In this document: piece by piece, positions 36,929 to 47,120 of the stretch
Numbering within the stretch: position 1 is the stretch's first letter
How the letters are laid out: each line of letters begins with the position of its first letter
Source of the DNA: Candidatus Zipacnadia bacterium
GTDB taxonomy: Bacteria > Armatimonadota > Zipacnadia > Zipacnadales > UBA5352
Reading direction: 5' to 3'
Assembly: GCA_029821735.1 (NCBI GenBank)
Contig: JALGSU010000015.1
Coordinates: forward strand, 1-64,000
DNA: 64,000 nt
Made by a program: the position numbers and the translations under genes
Notes under the pieces: model-generated
Databases searched by the model: none
The model's input: the letters and a program-made list of their open reading frames with translations, nothing else
What the model was told of the DNA's origin: nothing

Positions 36929-39900
36929 AGCACCGATTCGGACTTGCGCTGGCAACGCTTATCCTGCCCGCCACGCTGGGCATGGCCGACATGCTGGTGC
37001 CCCAGGTCACGCTTCCCCTCATGCAGACCGCGCCCACCGTGGATGGCGTGATCGACGAGGCCGAATGGTGCGGGGCCACACGCTCAGTCGGCATGGTCAG
37101 CCAGCACGGCGCCGCCCTCGCCGAGAGGGAAGCCATATTCTGGGCCGGCTGCGATGGGACATCGCTCTTCGTGGCGGTCCTCTCCGAGCTGCCACCCGGC
37201 GGCGAGTTGCTCACGCGTGGCGTGCCCGACGGCGACCGCGATGTCAAAGAGGCCACGCGCGATGACTCGATTGAGCTGGTCATTCACCCGCACTTCGGGC
37301 AGACCGAGGGAGATCGCAGATACTTCCATATCATCATCAACGAGCGCTCGGCGATGTTCACCCGCAGCCTCGACGAGGGCGACCAGCGCAATCCCATCGA
37401 CCAGACCTGGCGTCCCGCAGACCTCGTCTTCGTCAACTCCAAGGCCGATGGCTGGTGGCATTGCGAGCTAGCAATACCGCTCGTCGACATCGGCGCGGTC
37501 GATGCTGATTTCGGCCATCCCTGGGGTCTTCGTGTCGGGCGCAACTTCAAGCGCGGCTGGGACCAGGCCCGCTGGGAAAGCACTCTCACGTCCTACTACG
37601 ATCTGCCCACGATGCCCCTCATCAGCTTCGCAGCGGATGCCCCGGTCGTGCAGGTCGCCGGCCTGCGTGCCGAGGACAAACCACGCATCGAGATTACGGT
37701 CGCCAACCCCGGCGCGGCTGCACTTCCTGCGAAGGTCTTCGTCTCCAACGCCTGGCACCATGACCCGGCGACCGAGACCGTCGAAGCCCTGACAGTTCCC
37801 GCTGGCGGCACGGAGACCGTCACCATCGAGCCCCGTCATGGCGGTCCGGACGGCGACCATCACACAATCATCCGCGTCACCTCGCCCGATGACCAGCGCA
37901 TCTACTACCAACGCGAGTTCGTGTGGGGCTTCGAGCGCCCCGGCCCGAATGATCGCTGGGAGACCATCAAGGAGGACGCCGAGGCTATCGCTCTGCAGTA
38001 TGCCGTCTATCCTTACCACAACAAGCTCAAGGCGCGGGTCGACATCAAGTCGCTGGCTACTCGCGACCAGGTCACCGGTGCGGAACTCACCTTTGTGCGC
38101 CAGGGGTCGGACGAGCCCCTTGCCTCCGCACCGATGACATTCACTGACTACGCGACCGAAGCGATCCTGACCATCCCCGAGATGGCCGAGGGCGCTTACG
38201 AGGTGCGCGTGGCGCTTCAGGGCGAAGGAATTCCCGCCGAGCCAGTGGTAGGAGTGTACCAGCGCACGATCTTCGCATGGGAGCACAATGACCTGGGCAT
38301 GTCGGATATCCTCGTGCCTCCCTTCACAGCTATCGAGGTGGACGGCAATGCGCTCTCCACCGTTCTGCGCACGCACGAGATCAGTCCCACCGGCGTCTGG
38401 AACCAGGTCACCAGCCTGGACCGCCCCCTGCTGAAAGCCCCCATGCGCTGGGTGGTCACGTCGGGCGGACAGCCGGTGCCCGTCGAGCCGGGCGAACTGA
38501 TCTTTGAGCAGGCCCAGCCCACTCGGGCTGTCTCGGTCGGCGGCTTCACTGCAGGTCCTGCCGCCGCCACGGTGCGCAGTGAGTGGGACTATGATGGACT
38601 GGCGAAGGTCCATCTGACTCTGGCGCCTGCGCCCGGCCAGTCCATCGACGGCCTGAGTCTGGAGATCCCGCTCGATGATTCTCAGATGGGTTTCATGCAC
38701 GCATGCGGCGACGGCCTGCGCACCAACTACGCCGGCCTGACACCAGATGGCGAGAGCGCAATCTGGGACTCCTCGCAAGGCAACAAGGTCGATATCGTGG
38801 GCACTTTCTATCCTTATGTCTGGCTTGGTGGCGGTGAACGCGGGCTGGCATACGCCGCCGACTGTGACCGAGGCTGGAGCCTGGATGATGACACACCAGT
38901 GGTCGAGCTCACCCGCGCTGACGGCGTGCTCACCATGCGCCTGAACTTCGTCACCAAGAACACGCCGCTCGACGAGGAGCGCACACTGGTCTTCGGCCTG
39001 ATGGCCTCGCCGGCCAAGCCAATGCCCAACGAGCCGGTGAACTGGCGGCGCTGGATAACCCACGACTACCCGGAGTTGGACGAGATGCAGCCATACAGCA
39101 TCGTGGGGTCGTGCCCCTACTACGGATGCCTGTCCCACTCGCTGTATCCGCTTGAGCGCGACTTCTCCATCTATGACGCGTTCTCCGCCGCTCGCGACAG
39201 TGGCGAGTTCAATGAGGAGTTCGTCACCGAGTGGCTCAAGAGATACCCGAAATACATCGGCGACGACGCCGATCGCGCTGAATTCTACTCGCGCCACATC
39301 CGCGCCGGTATGCGCGTCGCCTCCAGCATGAAGCGCGACCGGAACTGGCTGTGGACGCCCTACACTAATCCGCGTGGCATGGACTTCGTGATCGAGGAAT
39401 GGCCGGTCTTCCAGGACGAGTGGATCCGCCAGGAATACTACGAGCGCGTCACCTCCGGCGGCGTCGGCTACGACATCCACCCGGTGCCCAGCTTCCGCGA
39501 CGCTGCGATGTGGTACTACCACGAGATGCTGCGCACCTTCGACGGCATCTATTGGGACAACGTCTACATGGCGGGCAATCGCGACACCGTCTCCAGCGAT
39601 GCGTGGGTTGACGAGGACGGGCGCATACATCCGAGCATGGGCCTGTGGGACATGCGCGAGCTGATGCGTCGGACGGCTGTGATGCTCAACGAGAACGGAC
39701 GATCTACCTACGCCAACGTCCCACACATGACGAACACCAACATCGTCCCACTGCTGTCGTTCGCCACCGTCAACCTCGACTGGGAATGGCGCTACGGCAA
39801 GACCGACTTCCAGGACCGGTTCACGTGGGACCTGACCGTCGCTCAAACCATCGGACGCCAGTGCGGGAATGTCCCGATGATTCTCGGTGGCGGACACACC

Positions 39901-40329
39901 CCGCGCGACGATCCGGAGTATCCGTGGATGACTCGCACGCGCCTCGGGGTGTGCCTGGTGCACGAGATCCGCGTCTGGGACTGGGGCCCGGAAGAGCACT
40001 ACGCCATGTGCGGCAAGCTCTTCGAGTTCGGCTACGGGCTCGACGACTGCGCGGTCTACAACTACTGGGACGAGGGTTTCCCGATGCAGGTGACTGGCGC
40101 TGAAGCCAAGGGCATCGTGATGGCGCGTGGCGGCCGCGCACTTGCCATCGTCACCGACTACGGCGAGGGCGGCGACTGCACGCTGACGCTGGATATGAAG
40201 GCGCTCGGCCTGCCCGACACCGTCATCGCTACTGACTTTGAGACCGGAGAGGCGATGACCGGGGCCGGAGCCGGCAGCGTGACCTTCGCCCTGAAGAAGC
40301 ATGACTTCAAGGCCGTCCTCTTCGAGTAG
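36925..40329 (+). CDS. Secreted CBM9-like plus DUF6067-type glycosidase-like protein
   Basis: A 1134-residue secreted protein (signal MKHRFGLALATLILPATLGMA). Residues 30-235 form a CBM9-like domain (PTVDGVIDEAEWCGATRS, RDDSIELVIHPHFGQ, WHCELAIPLVDIGA). Beta-sandwich domains follow to about 700. A large TIM-barrel-like region (about 700-1060) carries FDGIYWDNVYMAGN, ANVPHMTNTNI and NLDWEWRYGK, with acidic residues suited to catalysis. A short beta domain ends the chain. The layout matches the uncharacterised glycoside hydrolase group annotated as DUF6067. It is coupled to the LamG protein by an ATGA overlap, and a strong hairpin lies after the stop. Confidence 0.7.
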   Translation: MKHRFGLALATLILPATLGMADMLVPQVTLPLMQTAPTVDGVIDEAEWCGATRSVGMVSQHGAALAEREAIFWAGCDGTSLFVAVLSELPPGGELLTRGVPDGDRDVKEATRDDSIELVIHPHFGQTEGDRRYFHIIINERSAMFTRSLDEGDQRNPIDQTWRPADLVFVNSKADGWWHCELAIPLVDIGAVDADFGHPWGLRVGRNFKRGWDQARWESTLTSYYDLPTMPLISFAADAPVVQVAGLRAEDKPRIEITVANPGAAALPAKVFVSNAWHHDPATETVEALTVPAGGTETVTIEPRHGGPDGDHHTIIRVTSPDDQRIYYQREFVWGFERPGPNDRWETIKEDAEAIALQYAVYPYHNKLKARVDIKSLATRDQVTGAELTFVRQGSDEPLASAPMTFTDYATEAILTIPEMAEGAYEVRVALQGEGIPAEPVVGVYQRTIFAWEHNDLGMSDILVPPFTAIEVDGNALSTVLRTHEISPTGVWNQVTSLDRPLLKAPMRWVVTSGGQPVPVEPGELIFEQAQPTRAVSVGGFTAGPAAATVRSEWDYDGLAKVHLTLAPAPGQSIDGLSLEIPLDDSQMGFMHACGDGLRTNYAGLTPDGESAIWDSSQGNKVDIVGTFYPYVWLGGGERGLAYAADCDRGWSLDDDTPVVELTRADGVLTMRLNFVTKNTPLDEERTLVFGLMASPAKPMPNEPVNWRRWITHDYPELDEMQPYSIVGSCPYYGCLSHSLYPLERDFSIYDAFSAARDSGEFNEEFVTEWLKRYPKYIGDDADRAEFYSRHIRAGMRVASSMKRDRNWLWTPYTNPRGMDFVIEEWPVFQDEWIRQEYYERVTSGGVGYDIHPVPSFRDAAMWYYHEMLRTFDGIYWDNVYMAGNRDTVSSDAWVDEDGRIHPSMGLWDMRELMRRTAVMLNENGRSTYANVPHMTNTNIVPLLSFATVNLDWEWRYGKTDFQDRFTWDLTVAQTIGRQCGNVPMILGGGHTPRDDPEYPWMTRTRLGVCLVHEIRVWDWGPEEHYAMCGKLFEFGYGLDDCAVYNYWDEGFPMQVTGAEAKGIVMARGGRALAIVTDYGEGGDCTLTLDMKALGLPDTVIATDFETGEAMTGAGAGSVTFALKKHDFKAVLFE

Positions 40330-40355
40330 TTACCCGAGACATGCTCAGAACACAA

Positions 40356-40385
40356 ACGGGCGCGGCCAAAATTGGCCGCGCCCGT
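40356..40385. terminator. Strong bidirectional hairpin between convergent genes
   Basis: A perfect 14-bp GC-rich stem (40356-40369 with 40372-40385) with an AA loop sits between two convergent stops at 40329 and 40415. On the minus strand it is followed by TTTGTGTT, a weak U-tract. It probably ends both transcripts. Confidence 0.75.
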
Positions 40386-40414
40386 CACTTTGACGGTGTC
40401 TTGCGTCTCTCCGC

Positions 40415-42772
40415 CTACCCCTCGCCCTGCTTGACCAATATCGCGAACTGGTCCCCTGGCATGCGTATCTCATACAGGTACTTGCCGTCCTCAACGACCT
40501 CGGTGACGTCGGCATCCAGCGCGCGCATGCCGTCTCCACCCACCACATACACGTCAGCCTGCGCACCGTCCGGGAACCCGAAGCGCCCTGATTGCGCAGT
40601 GTGGATCCGCTCGGACCCGATGACCATGCCCTCGTGGAGTTCCTCGGGCGTAATCGGGAACATCACCGATCCGAAGTCCCACTCAGGCGGCTCGTAGAGG
40701 TAGTGGTGGCCGTACCAAGTGCCGCCAACTCGCAGCATGTTCCGGATCATCTCGGCAACATCGCCGGCCGTCTCGTCGAGGTGATGGTTGCCCAGACCCA
40801 GCGGGCAGCCAAGGTGAGTATTGGCCATAGCCGAATAGGTGCCCGTCTCGACGAAGCGTACAATCTTCTCGTCGAGCATGGTGCGCGTGGGCGCCTGCGT
40901 GTTCGCCATGAGGAACTTACCCTTGGCCCGCACGTGGCGCGCGATGTCCTGTCGCAGAGGCTGCGTGATCAGCGGCACGCAAGTGAGCTTCTGCGTTACC
41001 GCATGTGTGGTTTCGTTGATCCCGACGCTGCATCCGTCCCATGGCATGTCGTACGCGTACCAGGCCACCGAGTGTGACATCTCGTCCCAGTAGAGGCCCG
41101 ACGCGCCGATCTCGTCGAGGATCGTGTCCACATAGCCCCACAACGCCTTGCCGTAGCTATTCTCACGAGTGGGCACGAACAGCGGCAACCGATACCGATA
41201 CGGGTACCCGATATGTTCGCCCTGAGCATCGATCAGGCGTGCATCGGCGAATTTGGTCTCCGCGTCAGGCTCAGTGCAGCACTGTGCGTGGAAATAGCAC
41301 ACCGGCGTAATCTCCGGCGCGGCCTCCTGCATCTTGCTGATCCAGTCCCTCTCTGCGGCCACGAAGCCCGGAGCGAAGTTGATCCCGGTCCCATGGGCGT
41401 ATTGCCCGGGCGCGTACTCACCCTCGCCATATTTTGCGATGCCGCCACAGATGATCTTGAACGCTCGGTCTCGCCCCCACTGCCCGGTCGTCTCCGCGTC
41501 CACCCCGCGGGGTATGCCGCTGTTGTACACAAAGGGCCCGGGGATCGTGAAGTTACTCCCCCAGTTCCGGCGCACAGCATTGACGAAATCCCAGTAATCG
41601 CCACCGGGCGTCGGGTAGATGCTCCACTCCTGCGTCACGGACGCCCCGGCTTCGAGCCCGAGTCGCGTGTCAGCGATACCGAACTCGTCCTCCTGCAGGA
41701 AACTCTTGTTGTGGACACGCAGGATATCGTCCTCGGCCACAAGCCCCAGACCCGCCTCGGGGAAGCTCGCGAAGACCGCGGGGTTCGCGGCGTTGAAAGT
41801 CATCAATTGTGCTGCGTGCGCCTTGCGGCCCGCTATGTACGCCGCCGGCGGAGCTTCAGTGGAGTTGGCGCGGTGCTCGATGATGACTCCGACAAGCGTG
41901 TCCCCGGGGTTGGTGATGGTGTCGGCCACATGCACGTGATCGCTGCGAACCGACACAGCTCGCTCGATCGTGCAACTGCCCGCATCCCACGCCACCGTCT
42001 GGGTCTCGCCCTGCGCCACCGATCGCTGCCCAAGCTCCGCGTCCGGTTCATGCCACGCCCCGTCCGGCAGACTGGTACGCGTATCGACCGTGAAGTCTCG
42101 CCCTGAGGCGCTCACGGAGATGGCCCCATCCTCGGACAACCCGACTTCCATAGCCACCGTCTGCGGTCCGTCGGCCACGTAGGTCCGCAACTCGCCGGTG
42201 GGAGCGGGCATGATCTCGCCCTCGGGAGCGGCTATCGACTTGCCGACCTCCACGAAAACGTTGCGGATCACCATCGTCGAAGGCTTCTCCAGGACCTTCT
42301 GGTGCTCGAGCGTAATGGTATTCTCGCCCGGATGCACGTAGGGGGTGATGTCCAAGAGGAACCTATAGGGGTCGCTGTCAGGGCATGCGTAGTGGTTCTC
42401 GGCGTCCTTGATCGCGGCTTCGAAGTCCGGCGAATACAGCACTCGCCAGCGACCGTGCGAAACCCACGTCATGTCAACGCCACCGACCAGAGTGAACTCG
42501 GGCAGCTTGTTCAGTAGCGACGGCTCCCCGAGTAGTGACCCGTTCACGAACACGCGCAACCAGTGGTTCGAGCCCTGCAAGCGATCGGCCTCGATGCGCG
42601 CCTCCAGGTTCAGCCGCACCTGGTGTTCGACCGAGAAGGGCGGAACGGTGATCGTGTAGTCCTCAGTCCACGGTGCCACCGACGTATTCTCTTCGAGCAC
42701 AATGACAGGTTCCTGCGCCATAGCGCCGCACAGCGACGCGATGATAAGTGCACAACCTACGAGCGTCCTCAT
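40415..42772 (-). CDS. Secreted glycosidase-like protein of unknown family
   Basis: A 785-residue protein with a signal peptide (MRTLVGCALIIASLCGAMAQ). Residues 20-200 resemble a GH2-like sugar-binding jelly roll (NHWLRVFVNGSLLGEP, DITPYVHPGENTITLEHQ). Another beta domain spans about 200-390. A barrel-like region follows with CYFHAQCCTEPDAE, DEIGASGLYWDEMSHS near 555-565 and KGKFLMANTQAP. The Asp-Glu of YWDEM is a candidate catalytic site. I cannot assign a numbered family. It is the last gene of the nine-gene minus-strand block and ends at a strong terminator hairpin. Confidence 0.62.
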   Translation of the reverse strand: MRTLVGCALIIASLCGAMAQEPVIVLEENTSVAPWTEDYTITVPPFSVEHQVRLNLEARIEADRLQGSNHWLRVFVNGSLLGEPSLLNKLPEFTLVGGVDMTWVSHGRWRVLYSPDFEAAIKDAENHYACPDSDPYRFLLDITPYVHPGENTITLEHQKVLEKPSTMVIRNVFVEVGKSIAAPEGEIMPAPTGELRTYVADGPQTVAMEVGLSEDGAISVSASGRDFTVDTRTSLPDGAWHEPDAELGQRSVAQGETQTVAWDAGSCTIERAVSVRSDHVHVADTITNPGDTLVGVIIEHRANSTEAPPAAYIAGRKAHAAQLMTFNAANPAVFASFPEAGLGLVAEDDILRVHNKSFLQEDEFGIADTRLGLEAGASVTQEWSIYPTPGGDYWDFVNAVRRNWGSNFTIPGPFVYNSGIPRGVDAETTGQWGRDRAFKIICGGIAKYGEGEYAPGQYAHGTGINFAPGFVAAERDWISKMQEAAPEITPVCYFHAQCCTEPDAETKFADARLIDAQGEHIGYPYRYRLPLFVPTRENSYGKALWGYVDTILDEIGASGLYWDEMSHSVAWYAYDMPWDGCSVGINETTHAVTQKLTCVPLITQPLRQDIARHVRAKGKFLMANTQAPTRTMLDEKIVRFVETGTYSAMANTHLGCPLGLGNHHLDETAGDVAEMIRNMLRVGGTWYGHHYLYEPPEWDFGSVMFPITPEELHEGMVIGSERIHTAQSGRFGFPDGAQADVYVVGGDGMRALDADVTEVVEDGKYLYEIRMPGDQFAILVKQGEG

Positions 42773-42812
42773 CTGTCTCTCCGTTCGTGGTGCATGCTTA
42801 CTCGTGCTATAG

Positions 42813-45236
42813 CTATTCCCGCGCCCCCGCGTTTCGCCACGCGTCGAGCATAAGGCTGCCCTCGGCCCTGGCGTTCCTCACCGTCAACGTCAACTCTCCC
42901 GGAGCCTCGAAATCAGCCGGCAGCGGCAGATACCACAACGCTGGCTCCTTCGGGTTCGCCGCCGGGGCCAGGCTCTGTTCGGCCGCGCCATCGATCGTCG
43001 CGTACCATTCGCCATCCTCTACGACGCCCCGCAACTCGATTGCGTTCGCACCTGCCTGCCCGATGGACGCCGCGAGCGCAATGCGGGCCTGCCCCTTCCC
43101 CGCTGCCAGCAGGCCCCCCCAGCCATGGAAGTCCAGTCTCCCGTATGGCATCAGGCCCATCAGAAGATCGCCCTCGCCAGACGCGCTCTCCATCTCCTGC
43201 CATCCCTCCGGAGCGGGCGGCGGCGGATCGACGCCGATCTGGTCCACAGCCAGCAGATACCCCCGGCTGGCCAGGCTCTTCGTCACGCAGGTGAAGCGAA
43301 TGCGCGCCAGCTCCCCTGGTGCCGGGTTGAGCATCGGAACCATGTCGGACCGGTACGCTTGCCGATGTGGCCAGATACCATAGCAGTCGATCGACGCCCG
43401 CGCCGTGGCCCGACCGAGTACCCGGTCCAGGAAAGCCTGCGACGACTTTGCGTACGCGAAGCCATCAGCCTCCCCGTCCGGCGGCGCGAGTTCGATCGCG
43501 AAGGTCCCGCCCGCGAGCAGGGCCAGACGATGATACCACATTCGAGCATACCGACTCTCGGGCATCGGCGCGATCAGATCCAGTTTGTCGCCTGGCTGAT
43601 CAGCGTTCCACGCCAGGAACGCGCCGCCGGAGGCGAATACATCCAAGGCGCCGACGGTCTCGGCACGTGCCTGCCCCGCACTGGCCTCGGCTGCCGCCGC
43701 CAATTCCTCTGCCTCCAACCACCAACCGCCCGCCAGTGGTCGCTGCGGTTGACCATGCGACACCGGCGGCAACTGCACGACGTCGGCGGGCATGGTTGGC
43801 GCCTCGTAGGCGTCCGCGCCCAGCCACTGGTACCACACCACTCCGACCTCGGCGGAGGTCGGCCCGTCCGCCCCCTCAGCCATGTAGCTGATCGTGGCGC
43901 CCTGACTTACGTCAGGCGGGTCCGTCCAGAAGTGACGCCCTGCGCCGCACCGCCCGGTCGCTTCGAGACTGTTGTGGTTCCACGCAGTGGTGGCGATGAC
44001 GTTGCTGCCACCTGTGCCCTGCATCGCCAGAGGCAGCAGTCCTGCGCCACTTACGTCGCCGACAGTGTCCGTCAAGGTGACCCGACTCTTCCGTCGCCAG
44101 TCCCAGTCCTGTCCATGTCCGGTGGTGAAGATCGAGAGCCCTGCCAGCCGCCCGTCTCCCGGTGCGTCCCACACCACGGCCTCGCCCTCAGCAGGCAGGT
44201 CCACTCGCATACTGGTCCCGCACAACCTGCCAACCGGCTCGCCCGCAGCCAGTTGAGCGATCATAAGCCGCCCCTCGAAGGTCACCGGCAGTTGCTCGGA
44301 CCGGTTCCAGATATCGATGCGCAGCGACTCTGCATACGGGATGGGCAACCTGAAGTACGCGACTGCTGCTGGATTTGTATGTCCACCGCTGCGGTAGTAA
44401 GGGTGCACCAAGCCAGCCACGTGATCACCCGCACGCGGCTGCCAGGCGTGCGGCCACGGGTGACTAACCCCAACCATATCCACCAGCGGCATGCGCAAGC
44501 TGGCCACGCCATCGGTCACGATCTCAATGACCGGATGCCGCAGCAACTCCAGCTCCCCCGGGCGCATGGCAAGCCGCAGCCCGACCACTTCGCCCGGCCC
44601 TTCGAGTGCCACCAGCGTGGCCCGCTCACCCGCCGGGCAGTGCACGTCTGCTCGCATCTCCACAGCATCGGGGCTTCCCCAGAGCCGATCCACCGGCGCC
44701 TCCAGAACCGGCTGGGCCTCAGCCAGTCGCTGCATGTAGGGGCTGCCAGCGTCCCCCGAAAAAGCGACCTCTGCCGGCTCGTCGAGCAGTCTGCCGGACA
44801 GCCACATCTGCTCGGGTCGCTCGGTCACGGTGAGTCGCAGATTCTCACGAAACGGGATGGGCAGGCTCATGCAACCGTATGGCCCGCCCTGGTGCACCAG
44901 CGGCCAGCGGAAGGGCATCTCGCCCCGCTCTTCAGGCTTCGGTTCGACGTAGAGCGGCTTCCAGTCGGTCCGCGGCTGGCAGCGGAGCACTTCGACACCG
45001 TCGACTTCGATGGTCAACTCACCCACCGACCCGCACATGAGGTACGCCAGCACGCCCGGACCGGCGATCTCTCCCACCTCGTCCCCCGCCCACCCATCGA
45101 GCACGAAGCGCTCACTCACGCTTTCGCGCGCCTGCCAGCGCAAGTCCACCAGCGCCGCTGGGTCGCCCGGCGCGGGTATCTGTGCCCACGACGCCGAAGC
45201 CACTGCAGTTGCCGCCACCGCCAGCCAAATCCGCAT
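42813..45236 (-). CDS. Secreted DUF2961-like (GH172-like) protein
   Basis: An 807-residue protein. ATG 45236, after GGAGAG, is preferred to GTG 45245. The signal peptide is WLAVAATAVASASWA. The first 500 residues look like paired jelly rolls of the DUF2961 type: GPGEVVGLRLAM, PVIEIVTDG, YFRLPIPYAESLRIDIWNRS, and an earlier copy with MSLPIPFRENLRLTVTER. DUF2961 includes GH172 enzymes that act on fructose anhydrides and arabinofuranosides. The last 300 residues contain another sandwich (EGWQEMESASGEGDLL). The family assignment is tentative. The upstream stop is five bases before its start, so it is coupled to the Gfo/Idh gene. Confidence 0.5.
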   Translation of the reverse strand: MRIWLAVAATAVASASWAQIPAPGDPAALVDLRWQARESVSERFVLDGWAGDEVGEIAGPGVLAYLMCGSVGELTIEVDGVEVLRCQPRTDWKPLYVEPKPEERGEMPFRWPLVHQGGPYGCMSLPIPFRENLRLTVTERPEQMWLSGRLLDEPAEVAFSGDAGSPYMQRLAEAQPVLEAPVDRLWGSPDAVEMRADVHCPAGERATLVALEGPGEVVGLRLAMRPGELELLRHPVIEIVTDGVASLRMPLVDMVGVSHPWPHAWQPRAGDHVAGLVHPYYRSGGHTNPAAVAYFRLPIPYAESLRIDIWNRSEQLPVTFEGRLMIAQLAAGEPVGRLCGTSMRVDLPAEGEAVVWDAPGDGRLAGLSIFTTGHGQDWDWRRKSRVTLTDTVGDVSGAGLLPLAMQGTGGSNVIATTAWNHNSLEATGRCGAGRHFWTDPPDVSQGATISYMAEGADGPTSAEVGVVWYQWLGADAYEAPTMPADVVQLPPVSHGQPQRPLAGGWWLEAEELAAAAEASAGQARAETVGALDVFASGGAFLAWNADQPGDKLDLIAPMPESRYARMWYHRLALLAGGTFAIELAPPDGEADGFAYAKSSQAFLDRVLGRATARASIDCYGIWPHRQAYRSDMVPMLNPAPGELARIRFTCVTKSLASRGYLLAVDQIGVDPPPPAPEGWQEMESASGEGDLLMGLMPYGRLDFHGWGGLLAAGKGQARIALAASIGQAGANAIELRGVVEDGEWYATIDGAAEQSLAPAANPKEPALWYLPLPADFEAPGELTLTVRNARAEGSLMLDAWRNAGARE

Positions 45237-45241
45237 ACGTA

Positions 45242-46294
45242 TCACTCTCCAGCCGTCACCGCCTGCCCCACTCGAGCAGATTCATAGATCGCATCAGTCA
45301 GGCGCTGTACGATCAACGCGTTGCGCAGCGTCGTCATGGGCGTGGCACCGTCGACGATTGCGTCGATGAAGTTCGCGACTGGGCCCTGGTGGATCTCTCC
45401 CCACTCGTAAGAATCATTCACCAGCACCTCAGGAGCCTGCCCGAAGCGCGTCGCAACTGCCTGCGGAGCACCGGGCACCATGTTCAGGTCCAGCGCCCCG
45501 TTCTCGCACTCGATACGCCACTGCCCGCGCGTCTCCTCAACCGCCGCGAACATCGCCCGCTGGTAGTGCAGCGTCACCCCGCCGGTCATCCGTGCCTGAG
45601 CGCCCACCCGCACTTCGACGTCGTTCACCGGTTCGGCGATTGCCCTGAAATGTTCCGGCACACCACTTGTCTCCGCCATGACCAGCTCTGGCTCATAGGC
45701 CCACCCGCACAGGCCCAGCAGGTAGTCGAGGTCGTAGCAGCTCCAATCGGCCAGCACGCCCTGACCGCCCCAGTTCGGGCGGTGCAGGTAGAACGGCGAG
45801 GTGCCATCATACTCATCGGGAGGCGCCTGCAATACCTGACAGACAAGCCGGCGTACCGGACCGAGTTCGCCGGAGGCGATCATCTCCGTCGCCGCGCGGG
45901 CCGCATCAGTGCTGCGGAACCGGCTCGAGCAGCAGGCGCCGACAAGCTCGCCCTGCGCGTCCAGCATCGCGCGCACGTCATCGGCGGTGATCGCCACGGG
46001 CTTCTCGACCAGCACGTGCTTGCCCGCCTCGAAGGCCGCCACCGTTGGCTCAACATGCGCCTCCGGACCGGTGGCCACAACCACCGCATCAACCGCCGGG
46101 TCCGCAAGCAGATCCCCGACCCGTGTATAGCGACCGGGGATGTCGAACTCATCAGCGCGCTCGGCCACGGCTTCGGCTCGTACGTCGCACGCAGCCACCC
46201 ACGTCGCCCGGTCATCCTCCCGACCGGCCTGCAGATGCCAGTGCGATATCTGGCCGCAGCCGATGATCCCCAGACCAAGTCCCGCGCTGCCCAT
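45242..46294 (-). CDS. Gfo/Idh/MocA family oxidoreductase
   Basis: A 350-residue cytoplasmic enzyme. GIIGCGQISHWH at residues 9-20 is the nucleotide loop, AVVVATGPEAHVEP follows, and EKP lies at 97-99. The C-terminal half has the substrate domain with GGVTLHYQRAMFA. Its ATG overlaps the stop of the sugar isomerase gene by one base (TGATG), a sign of tight coupling. Sugar isomerase plus Gfo/Idh pairs are typical of pathways that oxidise and epimerise unusual sugars or inositols. Which sugar is handled here cannot be read from the sequence. It shares only the family with the copy at 342-1367. Confidence 0.9.
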   Translation of the reverse strand: MGSAGLGLGIIGCGQISHWHLQAGREDDRATWVAACDVRAEAVAERADEFDIPGRYTRVGDLLADPAVDAVVVATGPEAHVEPTVAAFEAGKHVLVEKPVAITADDVRAMLDAQGELVGACCSSRFRSTDAARAATEMIASGELGPVRRLVCQVLQAPPDEYDGTSPFYLHRPNWGGQGVLADWSCYDLDYLLGLCGWAYEPELVMAETSGVPEHFRAIAEPVNDVEVRVGAQARMTGGVTLHYQRAMFAAVEETRGQWRIECENGALDLNMVPGAPQAVATRFGQAPEVLVNDSYEWGEIHQGPVANFIDAIVDGATPMTTLRNALIVQRLTDAIYESARVGQAVTAGE

Positions 46295-47088
46295 CAGTCC
46301 TCACCCCACAATTCCCGCAGCAGCGCCACCGTCCGCGTCTGATTCTGCACCAGCGACTGCGTCAGGTTGGTGTCGGCGCGGTAGTAGATCTCGGTGGTCA
46401 GCCAGCCGTCGTACCCGAACTCCTTGAGGGCGGCCAGGCAGTCGGCCACATCCATCTCGCCCTCCCCCATCCACTCCGTCGGCGCTTCGCCGAACTGATT
46501 CCGCAGGTGAACCGCACGCACCCGCGAACCCAACTCGCGCAGCCGCCCCACGGGCTCGTCAGCAGACGTGAGCGACCAGCCGGTGTCGAACAGAATGCCC
46601 ACCGAATCGTCCGCGTATTCGGTCACGCTGCGAAGGTCGTCTACGTGCAGGTCATTGCGGTCCGCGTGGTTGTGCATCACCACGTCGATCCCCAGCGGCG
46701 CGATCTGATCCGCGAGGCGCGTGAGGTTCTCGCCCTGCACTTTGAGCTCATCGTCAGTCTTGCGTTCACGGTCATCCCACACGCCTTTGGGATTGCAGTT
46801 CACCGCTATGTAATCACCACCCAACTCGGCTATCGTGCGTGCGGTATCCATCGCCTCGCCCGAGGCGTCCATCTCATCCCACGCCAGATGCGCTGCGACT
46901 CCGACATACGCTCCGGACAGCCGCAGACCAAAGCGCTGCAGCCCCCCAGCCATATCGGAATCCATCGCTTCCACTCCGTCATAGCCGGCTTCGGCGGCCT
47001 CGCTCAGGAACATGTCCAGCGTCTTCTCCTCCGCCGGACGACCCGGCTCAGAGGACCATGAGTACCGTTGCGTCGCAATACCCTTCAT
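46294..47088 (-). CDS. Sugar phosphate isomerase/epimerase (xylose-isomerase-like TIM barrel)
   Basis: A 264-residue cytoplasmic protein of usual family length. ATG 47088 follows GGAGG; an upstream in-frame ATG would overlap the ribosome binding site. The metal-binding and barrel segments are recognisable: YDGVEAMD, YIAVNCNPKG, VVMHNHADRND, GILFDTGWS, VRAVHLRNQFGE and YDGWLTTEIYY at the last strand. A divalent metal held by Glu, Asp and His is expected. It is directly coupled to the Gfo/Idh gene, so both probably act on the same imported sugar. Confidence 0.88.
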   Translation of the reverse strand: MKGIATQRYSWSSEPGRPAEEKTLDMFLSEAAEAGYDGVEAMDSDMAGGLQRFGLRLSGAYVGVAAHLAWDEMDASGEAMDTARTIAELGGDYIAVNCNPKGVWDDRERKTDDELKVQGENLTRLADQIAPLGIDVVMHNHADRNDLHVDDLRSVTEYADDSVGILFDTGWSLTSADEPVGRLRELGSRVRAVHLRNQFGEAPTEWMGEGEMDVADCLAALKEFGYDGWLTTEIYYRADTNLTQSLVQNQTRTVALLRELWGED

Positions 47089-47120
47089 CGTGACCTCCAC
47101 GCGACATGAAATGGTGTGGC

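Noticed and set aside
37468..40302. A 944-codon open frame antisense to the DUF6067-type gene
   Set aside because: It lacks recognisable motifs or a ribosome binding site and mirrors a well-supported gene. Long antisense frames are common at this GC content.
43125..45287. A 720-codon plus-strand open frame
   Set aside because: It is antisense to the DUF2961-like gene, and its composition is that of a shadow frame.
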